From contig JAUNER010000015.1 in the NCBI GenBank assembly GCA_030525455.1, forward strand, positions 1 through 63,818: a stretch of 63,818 nt of DNA, given 5' to 3'. The position numbers and the translations under genes were made by a program. Positions 46,651 through 55,578 of this stretch are shown here, piece after piece. Within the stretch, counting starts at the first letter, position 1. Each line of letters starts with the position of its first letter. The DNA comes from Akkermansia sp. (GTDB taxonomy: Bacteria; Verrucomicrobiota; Verrucomicrobiia; Verrucomicrobiales; Akkermansiaceae). Under the pieces are notes generated by a model. That model saw only the letters and a program-made list of their open reading frames with translations. It did no database searches and was not told where the DNA came from.

Positions 46651-47964
46651 ATGAAATTAACTATTATAGGTAGCGGTTATGTTGGTCTGACAACGGGTAC
46701 TTGTTTTGCAGAAATGGGGCATCATGTAACCTGTGTTGACAACAATGAGACTAAAGTCAAAGCTCTTAGAGAAGGTATCATCCCAATATATGAACCGGGA
46801 TTGGAAGACCTTATCAAAAAAAATGTTGCCGTAGGTAAATTAAAGTTTACAAGTAGCTTACAAGAAGCACTCCCTGAAGCAGAAGCTATTTTCATCGCTG
46901 TACCTACACCTCCTAATGAAGATGGTTCTGTAGACCTTTCATTCATGGAACGAGTAGCCCGCGAAATTGCAGAGGTTCTTACCCCGTCTATGGGCTACAA
47001 AGTCATTGTTGATAAATCTACTGTTCCTGTAAAGACAGGCGAAAAAGTCGCTCAAACTATCACTCATTATGCAGGGAAAGAAGTAGAATTTGACGTTGTT
47101 TCTAACCCGGAATTCTTACGTGAAGGTTGTGCTGTTGATGACCTTTTACACCCTGACCGCATTGTTATCGGTGCTAATTCTCAACGAGCAATGGATGTCT
47201 TGAAGCAGGTTTATCGTCCTTTCCATGCTCCTATTTTAGAAACAGATATTGAATCTGCAGAATTAATCAAACACGCTGCAAATTCTTTCCTCGCATTGAA
47301 AATCTCTTACATCAATGCTGTTGCTCGTGTCTGTGAAAAAACAGGTGCTGACGTTGAACTTGTGGCAGAAGGAATTGGGATGGACAAACGTATTTCTCGC
47401 CATTTCCTCAATGCCGGCTTAGGCTACGGGGGGTCATGCTTCCCCAAAGACGTAAAGGCCTTTATTAGTATTAGCCGTCAACTCGGGGAACCATTCTTGC
47501 TTCTCGAAGAAGTTGAAAGAATTAACGAAGAACAACACGAACGCTTCTTAAATCGTTTACGTGATCGACTCTGGGTTTTCCGCGATAAAAAAATTGCCGT
47601 CTGGGGGCTTGCTTTCAAGCAAAATACAGACGATATTCGCGAGTCTATCGGCATTAAGCTTTGCCAAAAACTTGTAGCTGAGGGTGCTATTGTTTCTGCA
47701 ACAGACCCTAAAGCCATGGGTACGGCACGCCCCATTCTCGAACCTATTGGTGTCAACTTCGTCGATGATATGTACGAATGTGCTCGTGATGCTGAGGTGC
47801 TTATTATTGCCACAGAATGGGCTGACTTTGCTAATGCAGACCTGCAGAAGCTCTCCAGCGTCATGCGTAATCGTATTATATTTGATGGTCGCAACATTAT
47901 GTCCCCGGATAATCTCAAAACTATGAATTTTGAGTACCATTCCGTTGGTAGACCATCTGTATAA
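46651..47964 (+). CDS. ugd: UDP-glucose 6-dehydrogenase
   Basis: 437 residues from ATG 46651; the upstream in-frame ATG at 46567 lies inside the terminator stem region and adds a non-family leader. NAD-binding GSGYVGL (7-13), DKSTVPVKTG and the catalytic Cys263 in GYGGSCFPKD are present, with C-terminal KNTDD-type QNTDDIRES. It makes UDP-glucuronate for capsule or lipopolysaccharide synthesis. No other polysaccharide genes are adjacent. Confidence 0.95.
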   Translation: MKLTIIGSGYVGLTTGTCFAEMGHHVTCVDNNETKVKALREGIIPIYEPGLEDLIKKNVAVGKLKFTSSLQEALPEAEAIFIAVPTPPNEDGSVDLSFMERVAREIAEVLTPSMGYKVIVDKSTVPVKTGEKVAQTITHYAGKEVEFDVVSNPEFLREGCAVDDLLHPDRIVIGANSQRAMDVLKQVYRPFHAPILETDIESAELIKHAANSFLALKISYINAVARVCEKTGADVELVAEGIGMDKRISRHFLNAGLGYGGSCFPKDVKAFISISRQLGEPFLLLEEVERINEEQHERFLNRLRDRLWVFRDKKIAVWGLAFKQNTDDIRESIGIKLCQKLVAEGAIVSATDPKAMGTARPILEPIGVNFVDDMYECARDAEVLIIATEWADFANADLQKLSSVMRNRIIFDGRNIMSPDNLKTMNFEYHSVGRPSV

Positions 47965-48000
47965 TGCTTCATTAGGCATTTATTATCTTTTTCCCATCCA

Positions 48001-48031
48001 TCCCTCGGGGGCAATCCTCGAGGGATTTTTA
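48001..48031 (+). terminator. Terminator of ugd
   Basis: TCCCTCG (48001-48007) pairs with CGAGGGA (48019-48025), extended by inner G-C pairs, then a T-rich tail. Confidence 0.88.
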
Positions 48032-48150
48032 TTTCCTCCATTCAATTAATCTTGGCTTACATTTGTTTTTTCCTTATCTTGCGGACTAAAAAGTGATAGA
48101 GTGAAATGTAGCCATCGTAGCATTTCGGGATAACAAGCCACTTTTATCAG

Positions 48151-49167
48151 ATGAACAAAGTTAGAATCATAAAGCCTCATCGCCCAAGTGTTGATGAACT
48201 GGTTGAGGGGGTCATTAATGGGAATCGTGCCTTACTTGGTCGTGCAATCACTCTGATTGAAAGCAATGCCACACGAGACCAAGAATCATCTAGAGAACTT
48301 ATTTCAAAGCTTTTACCATACTCCGGTAAATCTCTGCGTATTGGTATTACAGGTGTACCCGGTGCGGGAAAATCTTCTTTCATCGAAGCATTTGGCACCT
48401 ATTTATGCCGAAGAGGTCTAAAAGTAGCCGTTCTTGCCATTGACCCCTCCTCTACTGTCTCCAGAGGTTCTGTAATGGGTGATAAAACGCGAATGGAAGA
48501 ACTTTCCGGTGAAGAAAATGCGTTTATTCGGCCATCTCCCTCAGGTGGTTCATTAGGGGGTGTTGCCAGAAAGACAAGAGAAACCATGATTGCTTGTGAA
48601 GCGGCTGGTTTTGACATTATTCTTATCGAAACTGTAGGGGTGGGGCAATCCGAAACGACCGTCCGCTCTATGGTCGACATCTTTATGCTTCTTCTCATTA
48701 CCGGTGCTGGTGATGATTTACAGGGCATTAAACGTGGGATAATGGAACTAGCGGATATTCTGTTAGTAACCAAGGATGACGGCGATAATCGTCAGCGTGC
48801 CGCAGCTCATTGCCAAGAACTAAAGATGGTTCTTCACTACTTACAATCGCCCACACCGGGATGGACGCCGGAAGTTCTTACCTGTTCATCTCTCGAAGGG
48901 CGTAATTTAGATACAGTCGAAGAAACTCTGTATAAGTTCCGAGATTCTATGAAACAATCAGGCTTCTGGTTTACTCGTCGTAGAACTCAAGCTCTTTCAT
49001 GGGTTCAAGCTCTTGTCCACGAGGCATTGCTTACTTCATTTGAACAACATCCGGCCGTTGCAGAAAGAATGCCCATTCTCGAAAACCTCGTCGCTTCCGA
49101 TAAAATGGACCCGGTTTCTGCGGCTAAGGATTTACTAAGTCACTTCACTTACCCGGACATTTCATAG
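48151..49167 (+). CDS. meaB: MeaB-type GTPase chaperone of methylmalonyl-CoA mutase
   Basis: 338 residues of the MeaB/ArgK G3E GTPase family. P-loop GVPGAGKSSF, VLAIDPSS, the family-specific ETVGVGQSE and a base-recognition VTKDDGDN are visible. It loads and protects adenosylcobalamin in methylmalonyl-CoA mutase, as part of the succinate-propionate route. The mutase genes are not in the window. Together with the B12-dependent ribonucleotide reductase at 51733 it shows reliance on cobalamin. Confidence 0.93.
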   Translation: MNKVRIIKPHRPSVDELVEGVINGNRALLGRAITLIESNATRDQESSRELISKLLPYSGKSLRIGITGVPGAGKSSFIEAFGTYLCRRGLKVAVLAIDPSSTVSRGSVMGDKTRMEELSGEENAFIRPSPSGGSLGGVARKTRETMIACEAAGFDIILIETVGVGQSETTVRSMVDIFMLLLITGAGDDLQGIKRGIMELADILLVTKDDGDNRQRAAAHCQELKMVLHYLQSPTPGWTPEVLTCSSLEGRNLDTVEETLYKFRDSMKQSGFWFTRRRTQALSWVQALVHEALLTSFEQHPAVAERMPILENLVASDKMDPVSAAKDLLSHFTYPDIS

Positions 49168-49198
49168 CCTGCAATTTTTAGTTTTTACTCATTATCCC

Positions 49199-49240
49199 GT
49201 AGCTCCCTTGCTTTTTTAGATTGCAGGGAGCTATTTTTTT
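49199..49240 (+). terminator. Terminator of meaB
   Basis: AGCTCCCT (49201-49208) pairs with AGGGAGCT (49225-49232), followed by seven T. Confidence 0.88.
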
Positions 49241-49257
49241 ACATAGTATAATGCAAA

Positions 49258-49962
49258 ATGATAGCGTCTGCACTATTCGAATTAGGCTCTACTTCACATT
49301 GGATGGCCATCATTGCCATCTTTTTGGTGGGGTTTTGCTTTATTGAACTTGGTCAGGCCTATAATAAATCATTGCGGAATGGTACTCGGAATTGGCTGGC
49401 TATTCTTTGTTTTATATTCTTAATTTTCAATATTTCAGCTTCCATCATTGATTCGCCAAATACCCCGTTGCTAGAATTGCTTCCTTTGCATTATTGCTCA
49501 CTTATGCTAGTCATTTGTCCGTTGGCATTATGGCTTCATTCTACCATCTTACGTTCTATTGCTTACTATGGGTCTTTAGTGGCTTCTTTACAGGCTCTCA
49601 TTACACCAAGTTTAGATATTGATTATCCGGCACTCAGTTATTTTTCTTTTTTTGCCGCCCATGGCATCATTATTGTCGCGGCTCTTTATTTACCGATTGT
49701 ATTGAAATGGAAACCAGCCCGTTGGGACTTTATCTGGGCTCTTATTTATTCAAACATTTACCTTATTGTAATCCATATTGTCAATGTTTGCTTAGACACA
49801 AACTATGGATTTACACAAACCCCACCGACCTCCGGTTCCGTTCTGGATTTATTAGGTCCATGGCCGTGGTATTTACTGACGATGCAAATACCGGGGGCTT
49901 TGCTCATGATTCTTATCACTATGCCCTTTAGGCATTATCCTAAAGGGCGTATAGGTGATTAG
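49258..49962 (+). CDS. YwaF/TIGR02206-type integral membrane protein, second paralogue
   Basis: 234 residues, six to seven hydrophobic helices. LPLHYCSLM, a HGIIIVAALYLPIVL helix and NYGFTQTPP...GPWPW...MQIPGAL match the copy at 33543-34235. Function unknown. The start is only about 20 bases after the meaB terminator, so a promoter must overlap it or read-through occurs. The last codons carry a 10-bp palindrome. Confidence 0.82.
   Translation: MIASALFELGSTSHWMAIIAIFLVGFCFIELGQAYNKSLRNGTRNWLAILCFIFLIFNISASIIDSPNTPLLELLPLHYCSLMLVICPLALWLHSTILRSIAYYGSLVASLQALITPSLDIDYPALSYFSFFAAHGIIIVAALYLPIVLKWKPARWDFIWALIYSNIYLIVIHIVNVCLDTNYGFTQTPPTSGSVLDLLGPWPWYLLTMQIPGALLMILITMPFRHYPKGRIGD
49923..49955 (+). 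terminator. Hairpin inside the 3' end of the YwaF-type gene
   Basis: GCCCTTTAGG (49923-49932) and CCTAAAGGGC (49939-49948) are a perfect 10-bp inverted repeat inside the final codons. A weak T-rich stretch (GTTTTAT) follows only after the stop. It lies between convergent genes ten bases apart and probably attenuates transcription. Confidence 0.45.
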
Positions 49963-49972
49963 TTTTATGACT

Positions 49973-51367
49973 TTATTTGACAATTGGTAATACTCGGCTC
50001 ATCCAAGTATCTGCCCCCGGTTTTGTTCCTCTATAAAGAGACTTAATCTCGATTTGTATCGTTGTAACCGGCTTTGTATAACTTACCGGCAATGCAAGCT
50101 GCGGCAGCCAGTCATCATCTAAACCTGCTTCATAGGTATATTCTCCGTTTAAAGTTACTGAAATACTGGCAGGGCGATTATGAGTCATGTAATTGATGTC
50201 TGGGTATCTATGGGCCTCTGTATCTGATTTTGGCAAAGCGGTCGGATTCATCCCGGTTTCTAGCATCAAGCCATAAAACTGCTTAGGTTCCGGCAGAGTA
50301 ATAAGTAATTTTTCACCTTCGCCGCCATTAATGCTCCCGGAAACCCAATAATTATTTTCTACTTTTAAATTATCAGCACTAACAGGGTTCCCATAATCAT
50401 CCATGGATTGAGAAGAACTCGCCTGTATGTTGTAATTATCAGATAAGGACCATTGCTTACCATCTATCTCGATTGTTTTTTTATCAGCACTAAGTTTATA
50501 TCCCTTTACCGGCTCAATGTTTAATTCATCCAAGACGACTCTCTTATCCGTTCCCAATAAATTAATGGTATATACGCCTTTTTCTGTGAGATAGATAGAT
50601 TCTTTCGGCAATCTTTCGTCTAGCTTCACTATTTTATTTCTCATCTCCGAAGCAAACACATTTAGACTTGCCTTTTCAACGCCCCCAAACCACGACATAA
50701 GTGGTTTAAGTTGAAATCCTAAATTAAGCCCGCTAAATTCTCCTTGAGCTATATTAATTGATTGTTCATATGGCAATGTCATTTGAAAAGTCACTACATG
50801 TCTACCGGGTTTATTAGGGATGTCTGCTTTTAACCAATGAGTATACTCCCTAATACTGAACATTGAGGGTGCATCTGCCTGTGGGTGTGTTGCTTCTACC
50901 AGAGAGCTTTTACAGATAATACTATCAACTCCTACATTGTACTGCAATAGGGCATTTTTGAATGGTATTGCTCGTAGGGGATAGTCTGATTTCAAATTAT
51001 CCATTCTGTCGTTGTAGAGGAATGGTATACCTATAGGCAATGTTTTTGCTTCATCATCAATATCTTCCGGTATATCAATAAGACAGGTATACACTAGCTG
51101 AGCCATATTTTGATTTAGTCCCACTGTGACGTCTATCGAACTTAAGCGAATTGAGCCTGCCAGTCGTAAATCCATAGGGGCCGGCATTCCCGGTATCGGG
51201 ACAATAGTCTTTTGTATGCCAGGTATTTCTTGAAGTACCAAATTCGATTGAGTCTTAATATTTTTATCTTCTTGGTTTACGGGAGTCACTATTGTGTCGG
51301 TGTCTGTTGCCGTACAGATGGCTATGCTCATGACCCCTGCTCCATATAAAAATAAAAACTTACTCAT
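49973..51367 (-). CDS. Secreted protein of unknown function with C-terminal sandwich domain
   Basis: 464 residues from ATG 51367 (MSKFLFLYGAG), or 476 from 51403. An N-terminal signal-like helix (FLFLYGAGVMSIAICTA) suggests export. The middle part reads as beta-sandwich with PIGIPFLYNDRMDN and a long ERLPKESIYLTEKG segment. The last about 140 residues (YGNPVSADNLKVENNYWVSG, then GEKLLITLPEPKQFYGLML) look like a discoidin or galactose-binding sandwich. No family could be named. The 5' leader can be folded as an H-type pseudoknot (51432-51494). Function unknown. Confidence 0.7.
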   Translation of the reverse strand: MSKFLFLYGAGVMSIAICTATDTDTIVTPVNQEDKNIKTQSNLVLQEIPGIQKTIVPIPGMPAPMDLRLAGSIRLSSIDVTVGLNQNMAQLVYTCLIDIPEDIDDEAKTLPIGIPFLYNDRMDNLKSDYPLRAIPFKNALLQYNVGVDSIICKSSLVEATHPQADAPSMFSIREYTHWLKADIPNKPGRHVVTFQMTLPYEQSINIAQGEFSGLNLGFQLKPLMSWFGGVEKASLNVFASEMRNKIVKLDERLPKESIYLTEKGVYTINLLGTDKRVVLDELNIEPVKGYKLSADKKTIEIDGKQWSLSDNYNIQASSSQSMDDYGNPVSADNLKVENNYWVSGSINGGEGEKLLITLPEPKQFYGLMLETGMNPTALPKSDTEAHRYPDINYMTHNRPASISVTLNGEYTYEAGLDDDWLPQLALPVSYTKPVTTIQIEIKSLYRGTKPGADTWMSRVLPIVK

Positions 51368-51431
51368 ACACCGTGTTATACACACCAATTTGTCATTCAT
51401 CAAGACCCATTTTTACCTCATTAAAAATACT

Positions 51432-51494
51432 TGCCACTCTCTTTTTGGGCCCCTATCCATTTGGTTCTCACTTTTTCGGTGGCAGGTGTGAACC
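51432..51494 (-). other. Possible pseudoknot in the leader of the 49973 gene
   Basis: On the minus strand GGTTCACAC (51494-51486) can pair with GTGAGAACC (51471-51463), one mismatch. The loop between them holds TGCCAC, which can pair with GTGGCA at 51437-51432: an H-type pseudoknot topology about 30 to 65 bases before the start. No known riboswitch class was matched. The rest of 51404-51732 holds the nrdJ promoter region and no gene. Confidence 0.3.
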
Positions 51495-51546
51495 TAAGAA
51501 AAATTTTTTCATTTTTGAAAGCACAAGAAATAAAAAAAATTTCTAG

Positions 51547-51608
51547 CTGACACGTCACATACCACAATATATTGTATACCACAAAAAAACCTCTACAATA
51601 TTTCCTTT
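51547..51608 (+). promoter_or_regulatory. nrdJ: NrdR-type operator and promoter of nrdJ
   Basis: CAATATATTG at 51565-51574 fits the NrdR-box core CWATATATWG exactly. A weaker second box (CAATATTTCC, 51596-51605) starts 31 bases later, the spacing usual for paired NrdR boxes. A likely promoter, CTGACA (51547-51552), 17 bp, TATTGT (51570-51575), puts the first box over the -10. NrdR would repress when (d)ATP is high. Confidence 0.68.
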
Positions 51609-51732
51609 ACGAATCGTAAAAATATGCTTAGATATGCGAACCGCTACGTGAACGAGCTAGGGCAAAACGAACACATCAACTGCCCCACAGAACCTCGCTC
51701 CGAGAGCGAAAAATCTTCCACATTTACTAACC

Positions 51733-54700
51733 ATGACTCCTGCAGAAAACACACAAACCGTTCTCAAGCTACGCACAGGTCAAGAAATCATCCTCCCACA
51801 GAGAAAAGATTTGCTTGGCGGCTTGAAGTTTACCCGTAGATTCTCTCACAATGAGGTGCATCCTTACGATGAAATTTCATGGACTCGTCGCGATGTACGC
51901 ATTATGGACTGGAAAACCGGTAAGGTAATCTACGAACGCCTAGGTCTGGAAGCCCCATCTCATTGGGATGATAATGCCGTAAAAATCACAGCAGATAAAT
52001 ATCTCTTTGGTCGCGAACCCGGCACGATTGAATACGAAGACAGCTTCCGCAATATCTACGACCGTATCTCAAACACTTACACTGTATGGGGCTGGGAAGA
52101 AGGCTACTTTGCAACTCTTGAAGATGCCGAAATCTTCAACGAAGAAATCAAAGCCATGCTTGTTAAGCAAATTTGGGCTCCTAACTCCCCGGTTTGGTTT
52201 AATATCGGTCACTGGGAACAATGGCGATGGGGGCGTCCGGATTTGCGTGAAACATACATCGGTCATGGTAATAAGGCATATCACACAAAGGGGACAAAAA
52301 ATAACCTCAAGACATACACCGTTTCCTCCACTTATGAATATCCCCAGTGTTCTGCTTGCTTCTTGACAGAAGTGGGCGACAGCATGGAGGCTATCCTAAA
52401 CCACATCACTACTGAAGGTCGTATTTTTGCTTCCGGTTCCGGTGTGGGTATTAACCTTTCTACTCTGCGGTCATCTCGTGAACCTATCAGCGGTAAAGGC
52501 CGTTCTTCCGGTCCTATTTCTTTCGACCGTGGTTGGGACCGCATGGCCGGTGCTATTAAGTCCGGTGGTAAAACTCGCCGTGCCGCCCGTATGGTTCTCA
52601 TGTTTAGTGACCACCCTGACATCTTTGAATTTATCAATACAAAGAACCGTCAGGAAGACATTGCCAAGGTTATCTTACGCGAACACAATGTTCACGTTGA
52701 ACTAAAGCAAATTGCTGAGACAAAGCTTGTAGCCGGCACTCCTGCAGAAAAGGCCGCCGCACGCGTGATTCTATCTTTACCGCTTGCCGCTAATAATAGC
52801 TTTGACCCGCACATGGACGCCCTGCTTTATGGTGAAACTCTTTCTCACCAAAATGCTAACCACTCTGTGTCTCTAAAGGGTGATTTCTGGCAGGCTCTCG
52901 CTAATAATGGCAATACCTACACCCGTTGGGTCACTAACCCTGCTCACATCGAGCAAACATTCCGTGCTCAGGAATTGCTCGAAGCTATGGCCAAGTCTAT
53001 CTGGGATAATGGTGAGCCCGGTGTACATAATAACGACGTTATCAACCTTTGGAACCCTGTTAAATCCATCGGTACCATCACTACGTCAAACCCATGCTCC
53101 GAATACGTATTCCTCAATAACACCAGCTGTAACCTTTCTTCCTTCAATGCTTATCGCTTCTTGACAAAGGGCGATGACGGCAAACCTGTATTCGATGCAG
53201 ACGCCCTTATCCATGCCGCTCGTTTGGCTATGGTTTGTGCTGACCTCAATATCGAACGCGGTGGCTTCCCCATCGAAGAAATCGCTGAAGGTACCTACAA
53301 GTACCGTACTACAGGTATCGGTTTTGCTAACGTTGGTGGTTCACTCATGGCTTTAGGTGTACCTTACGATTCTGACGAAGGCCGCTGGATTGCTTCTCAG
53401 CTTTGCAGTGCCCTGACAGCTGCCTGTTGGACCACATCTACCGAAATGGGTGCCGAATTGGGTTCGTATGTAGAATACCCAAATAGTAAGAAAGACTTAC
53501 AGGCTGTGCTTCGATTGCACAGTGCCGCTCAAAAACTAGCCGCCGCATTACCATCCCAAAAGGATGAAAAGGGACTTGATGACCTTATTGACAACATCAT
53601 TGCCAATGCAGGTGTACTACCGGAATCTCAAGGGCTTACCGGTACTTATGCTCTCCAAGCTCTGCGTAAAAGCTTTAAGTCTCCAACCACGATGAATGCC
53701 GACCGCATCGCCCCTGCCGCTCCATTGGCAAAGGTCGCTTCTGAAATGTGGGACAAGGTAGCAAAAGCTTCCTCTCACCGTAACTCATTCGTATCCGTCA
53801 TGGCTCCTACCGGTACTATTTCCGCACCATTAGGTTGCTACGACGAAGGCACAACTTCCATCGAACCGGACTACACTCTTGTTAAGTGGAAGCAACTTGC
53901 CGGTGGTGGTTCATTAAAGATGTTTAACCGCTTAGCTCTCGAGGGTTTACGCTCTCTTGGCTATCAGGAGGACTACGTCAACGAAGCCGCTCTCGAAGTT
54001 GCCGGTCTTGATGGTCTTATTTCCGCTTTCCAAGGGAATATGGATTCTGTGGTCAACCAACTCATCGTCGACCCATGCGAAGACCAAGCAGGTCCTGTTC
54101 GTTTAGCATGGCGTCGCCTTATCTCCGGTCAGGAATCTCGCACCGAAATTCAGGAAAAAGTAGCCTATATCAGCAATCCTGCTAATAATGCCATTCTTTC
54201 TGCAGATGAATTAACGGTAGTCAATGGTGCTTCTCACATTGAATCCATTCCGTGGTTACAGAAGAAAGACCTTCCGGTATTTGACTGTGCCGCTACAAAT
54301 GGCAATGGTATCCGTGCTATTTCTCCATCCGGTCACGTTTACATGCTCGGGGCTATTCAGCCTTTCATCTCCGGGGCTTCTTCAAAGACGGTAAATATGC
54401 CGGTTTCTGCCTCTGTTCAAGACATCTACGATTCTCTCGTTATGTCTCACGATCTCGGTGTGAAGTGCATTGCTATCTTCCGTGCCGGCTCAAAGGCAAA
54501 TGCTGTTTATGTCGTTGACACTCCGGAAACTCGTATGTTCAAAGCCAACCACGTCTGGGAACAACTCGTTGGTGCAGGCTCTGAAGCCATCGATGAAATC
54601 ATCGCTGAAGCTTCCAAACCTCATCAGCGTAAGCTCCCCGGTCGTCGCTTGGGTCAAACGGTAAAATTCTCCGTCGGTGGCCAACTTACCGGTTATCTTA

Positions 54701-55275
54701 CTGTCGGTGTTTATGCCGATGGTACTTGCGGTGAGGTATTCGGCCGCTTAGGTCAGGTCGGGTCATTCGCTTCCGGTATGTTCGAAGCTTATTGTAAACT
54801 CCTTTCTACAGCTCTCCAATTCGGCGTGCCGCTCAAGGAAGTGGTCAAGGGCTTCCGTAACTACTCATTCGAGCCTTCCGGCTTCTGCCGCGTCGGTGAC
54901 GATACTGAAACCGATACTTGTGCAGAAATCCGCTCCTGTGCTTCCGTGGTTGACCTCATTGCGAAGATTCTCGCTTGGCTCTTCCCGGAAAGTAATAACT
55001 ACCGCTTACGCGAGGTCTTCTCTATGCCGAACATTAACCTCCCCGGTGATGACAAAAATACAGCTGTTACCGTTCTGCCTGCTCGCATGATGACCACGCC
55101 TGTCCGCCAAAAACCCGTACTACCGGAAATCCCTGTCCCATCAAAGGCTCCAGAGGGGACTATGCTCAATGGTGCTTCTCTCTGCCCACAGTGCAACTCC
55201 CTCGCTTACGTCCAAGATGGTAAGTGTAAGTCCTGTCGCTCCTGTGGTTACAAAGACGGCGGCTGTGGTGAATAA
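51733..55275 (+). CDS. nrdJ: Adenosylcobalamin-dependent ribonucleotide reductase (class II)
   Basis: 1180 residues. Class II signatures are seen: NPCSEYVFLNNTSCNLSS, VMAPTGTISAPLG and EGTTSIEPDYTL. The C-terminal about 30 residues form a Zn-ribbon-like tail with LCPQC and CKSCRSCG, typical of the large NrdJ group (TSCPD tail). It reduces ribonucleotides using adenosylcobalamin as radical source, with or without oxygen. No class I or III reductase is in view. An NrdR-type operator lies upstream and a terminator follows. Confidence 0.96.
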   Translation: MTPAENTQTVLKLRTGQEIILPQRKDLLGGLKFTRRFSHNEVHPYDEISWTRRDVRIMDWKTGKVIYERLGLEAPSHWDDNAVKITADKYLFGREPGTIEYEDSFRNIYDRISNTYTVWGWEEGYFATLEDAEIFNEEIKAMLVKQIWAPNSPVWFNIGHWEQWRWGRPDLRETYIGHGNKAYHTKGTKNNLKTYTVSSTYEYPQCSACFLTEVGDSMEAILNHITTEGRIFASGSGVGINLSTLRSSREPISGKGRSSGPISFDRGWDRMAGAIKSGGKTRRAARMVLMFSDHPDIFEFINTKNRQEDIAKVILREHNVHVELKQIAETKLVAGTPAEKAAARVILSLPLAANNSFDPHMDALLYGETLSHQNANHSVSLKGDFWQALANNGNTYTRWVTNPAHIEQTFRAQELLEAMAKSIWDNGEPGVHNNDVINLWNPVKSIGTITTSNPCSEYVFLNNTSCNLSSFNAYRFLTKGDDGKPVFDADALIHAARLAMVCADLNIERGGFPIEEIAEGTYKYRTTGIGFANVGGSLMALGVPYDSDEGRWIASQLCSALTAACWTTSTEMGAELGSYVEYPNSKKDLQAVLRLHSAAQKLAAALPSQKDEKGLDDLIDNIIANAGVLPESQGLTGTYALQALRKSFKSPTTMNADRIAPAAPLAKVASEMWDKVAKASSHRNSFVSVMAPTGTISAPLGCYDEGTTSIEPDYTLVKWKQLAGGGSLKMFNRLALEGLRSLGYQEDYVNEAALEVAGLDGLISAFQGNMDSVVNQLIVDPCEDQAGPVRLAWRRLISGQESRTEIQEKVAYISNPANNAILSADELTVVNGASHIESIPWLQKKDLPVFDCAATNGNGIRAISPSGHVYMLGAIQPFISGASSKTVNMPVSASVQDIYDSLVMSHDLGVKCIAIFRAGSKANAVYVVDTPETRMFKANHVWEQLVGAGSEAIDEIIAEASKPHQRKLPGRRLGQTVKFSVGGQLTGYLTVGVYADGTCGEVFGRLGQVGSFASGMFEAYCKLLSTALQFGVPLKEVVKGFRNYSFEPSGFCRVGDDTETDTCAEIRSCASVVDLIAKILAWLFPESNNYRLREVFSMPNINLPGDDKNTAVTVLPARMMTTPVRQKPVLPEIPVPSKAPEGTMLNGASLCPQCNSLAYVQDGKCKSCRSCGYKDGGCGE

Positions 55276-55313
55276 TTCTCTTCACTAACAAACCACACGT
55301 ATCATACTCCATG

Positions 55314-55345
55314 GCGGGGGCTACTTTCTGTAGCTCCCGCTTTTT
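55314..55345 (+). terminator. Terminator of nrdJ
   Basis: GCGGGGGCTAC (55314-55324) pairs with GTAGCTCCCGC (55330-55340), one G-T pair, then TTTTT. Confidence 0.92.
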
Positions 55346-55578
55346 ATTTCCCCTCCACCTCTAAAATACCATTACTTTATTCCCAATCGGAATGATTTTT
55401 ACCCCAATACCCCAAATTGTTCAAAAATATTCCTAAAAGGGAATTATTTTATGATTGCCTTATTACGCTGTAGTAGATTACGGAAGAATTATCCTTGACC
55501 CGAGAAAATCAAAAATTAAAATATTGTGATAGAAAATAACTCTACACGAAACCCTCACTACACAAACTATAAACAATC
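55346..55578. other. Intergenic region with a likely promoter
   Basis: No gene is visible between nrdJ and the next lipoprotein gene. TTGACC at 55495-55500, a 16-bp spacer and TAAAAT at 55517-55522 may be the promoter of the lipoprotein gene. The rest is A+T-rich. Confidence 0.4.

Noticed and set aside
47478..48041. 187-residue minus-strand ORF over the end of ugd
   Set aside because: Antisense to a clear UDP-glucose dehydrogenase; Ser/Arg-rich shadow composition and no start context.
51404..51732. Cobalamin riboswitch before nrdJ
   Set aside because: No B12-box (GCCACTG with its surrounding sequence) or the expected long fold was seen; the NrdR boxes explain regulation better.
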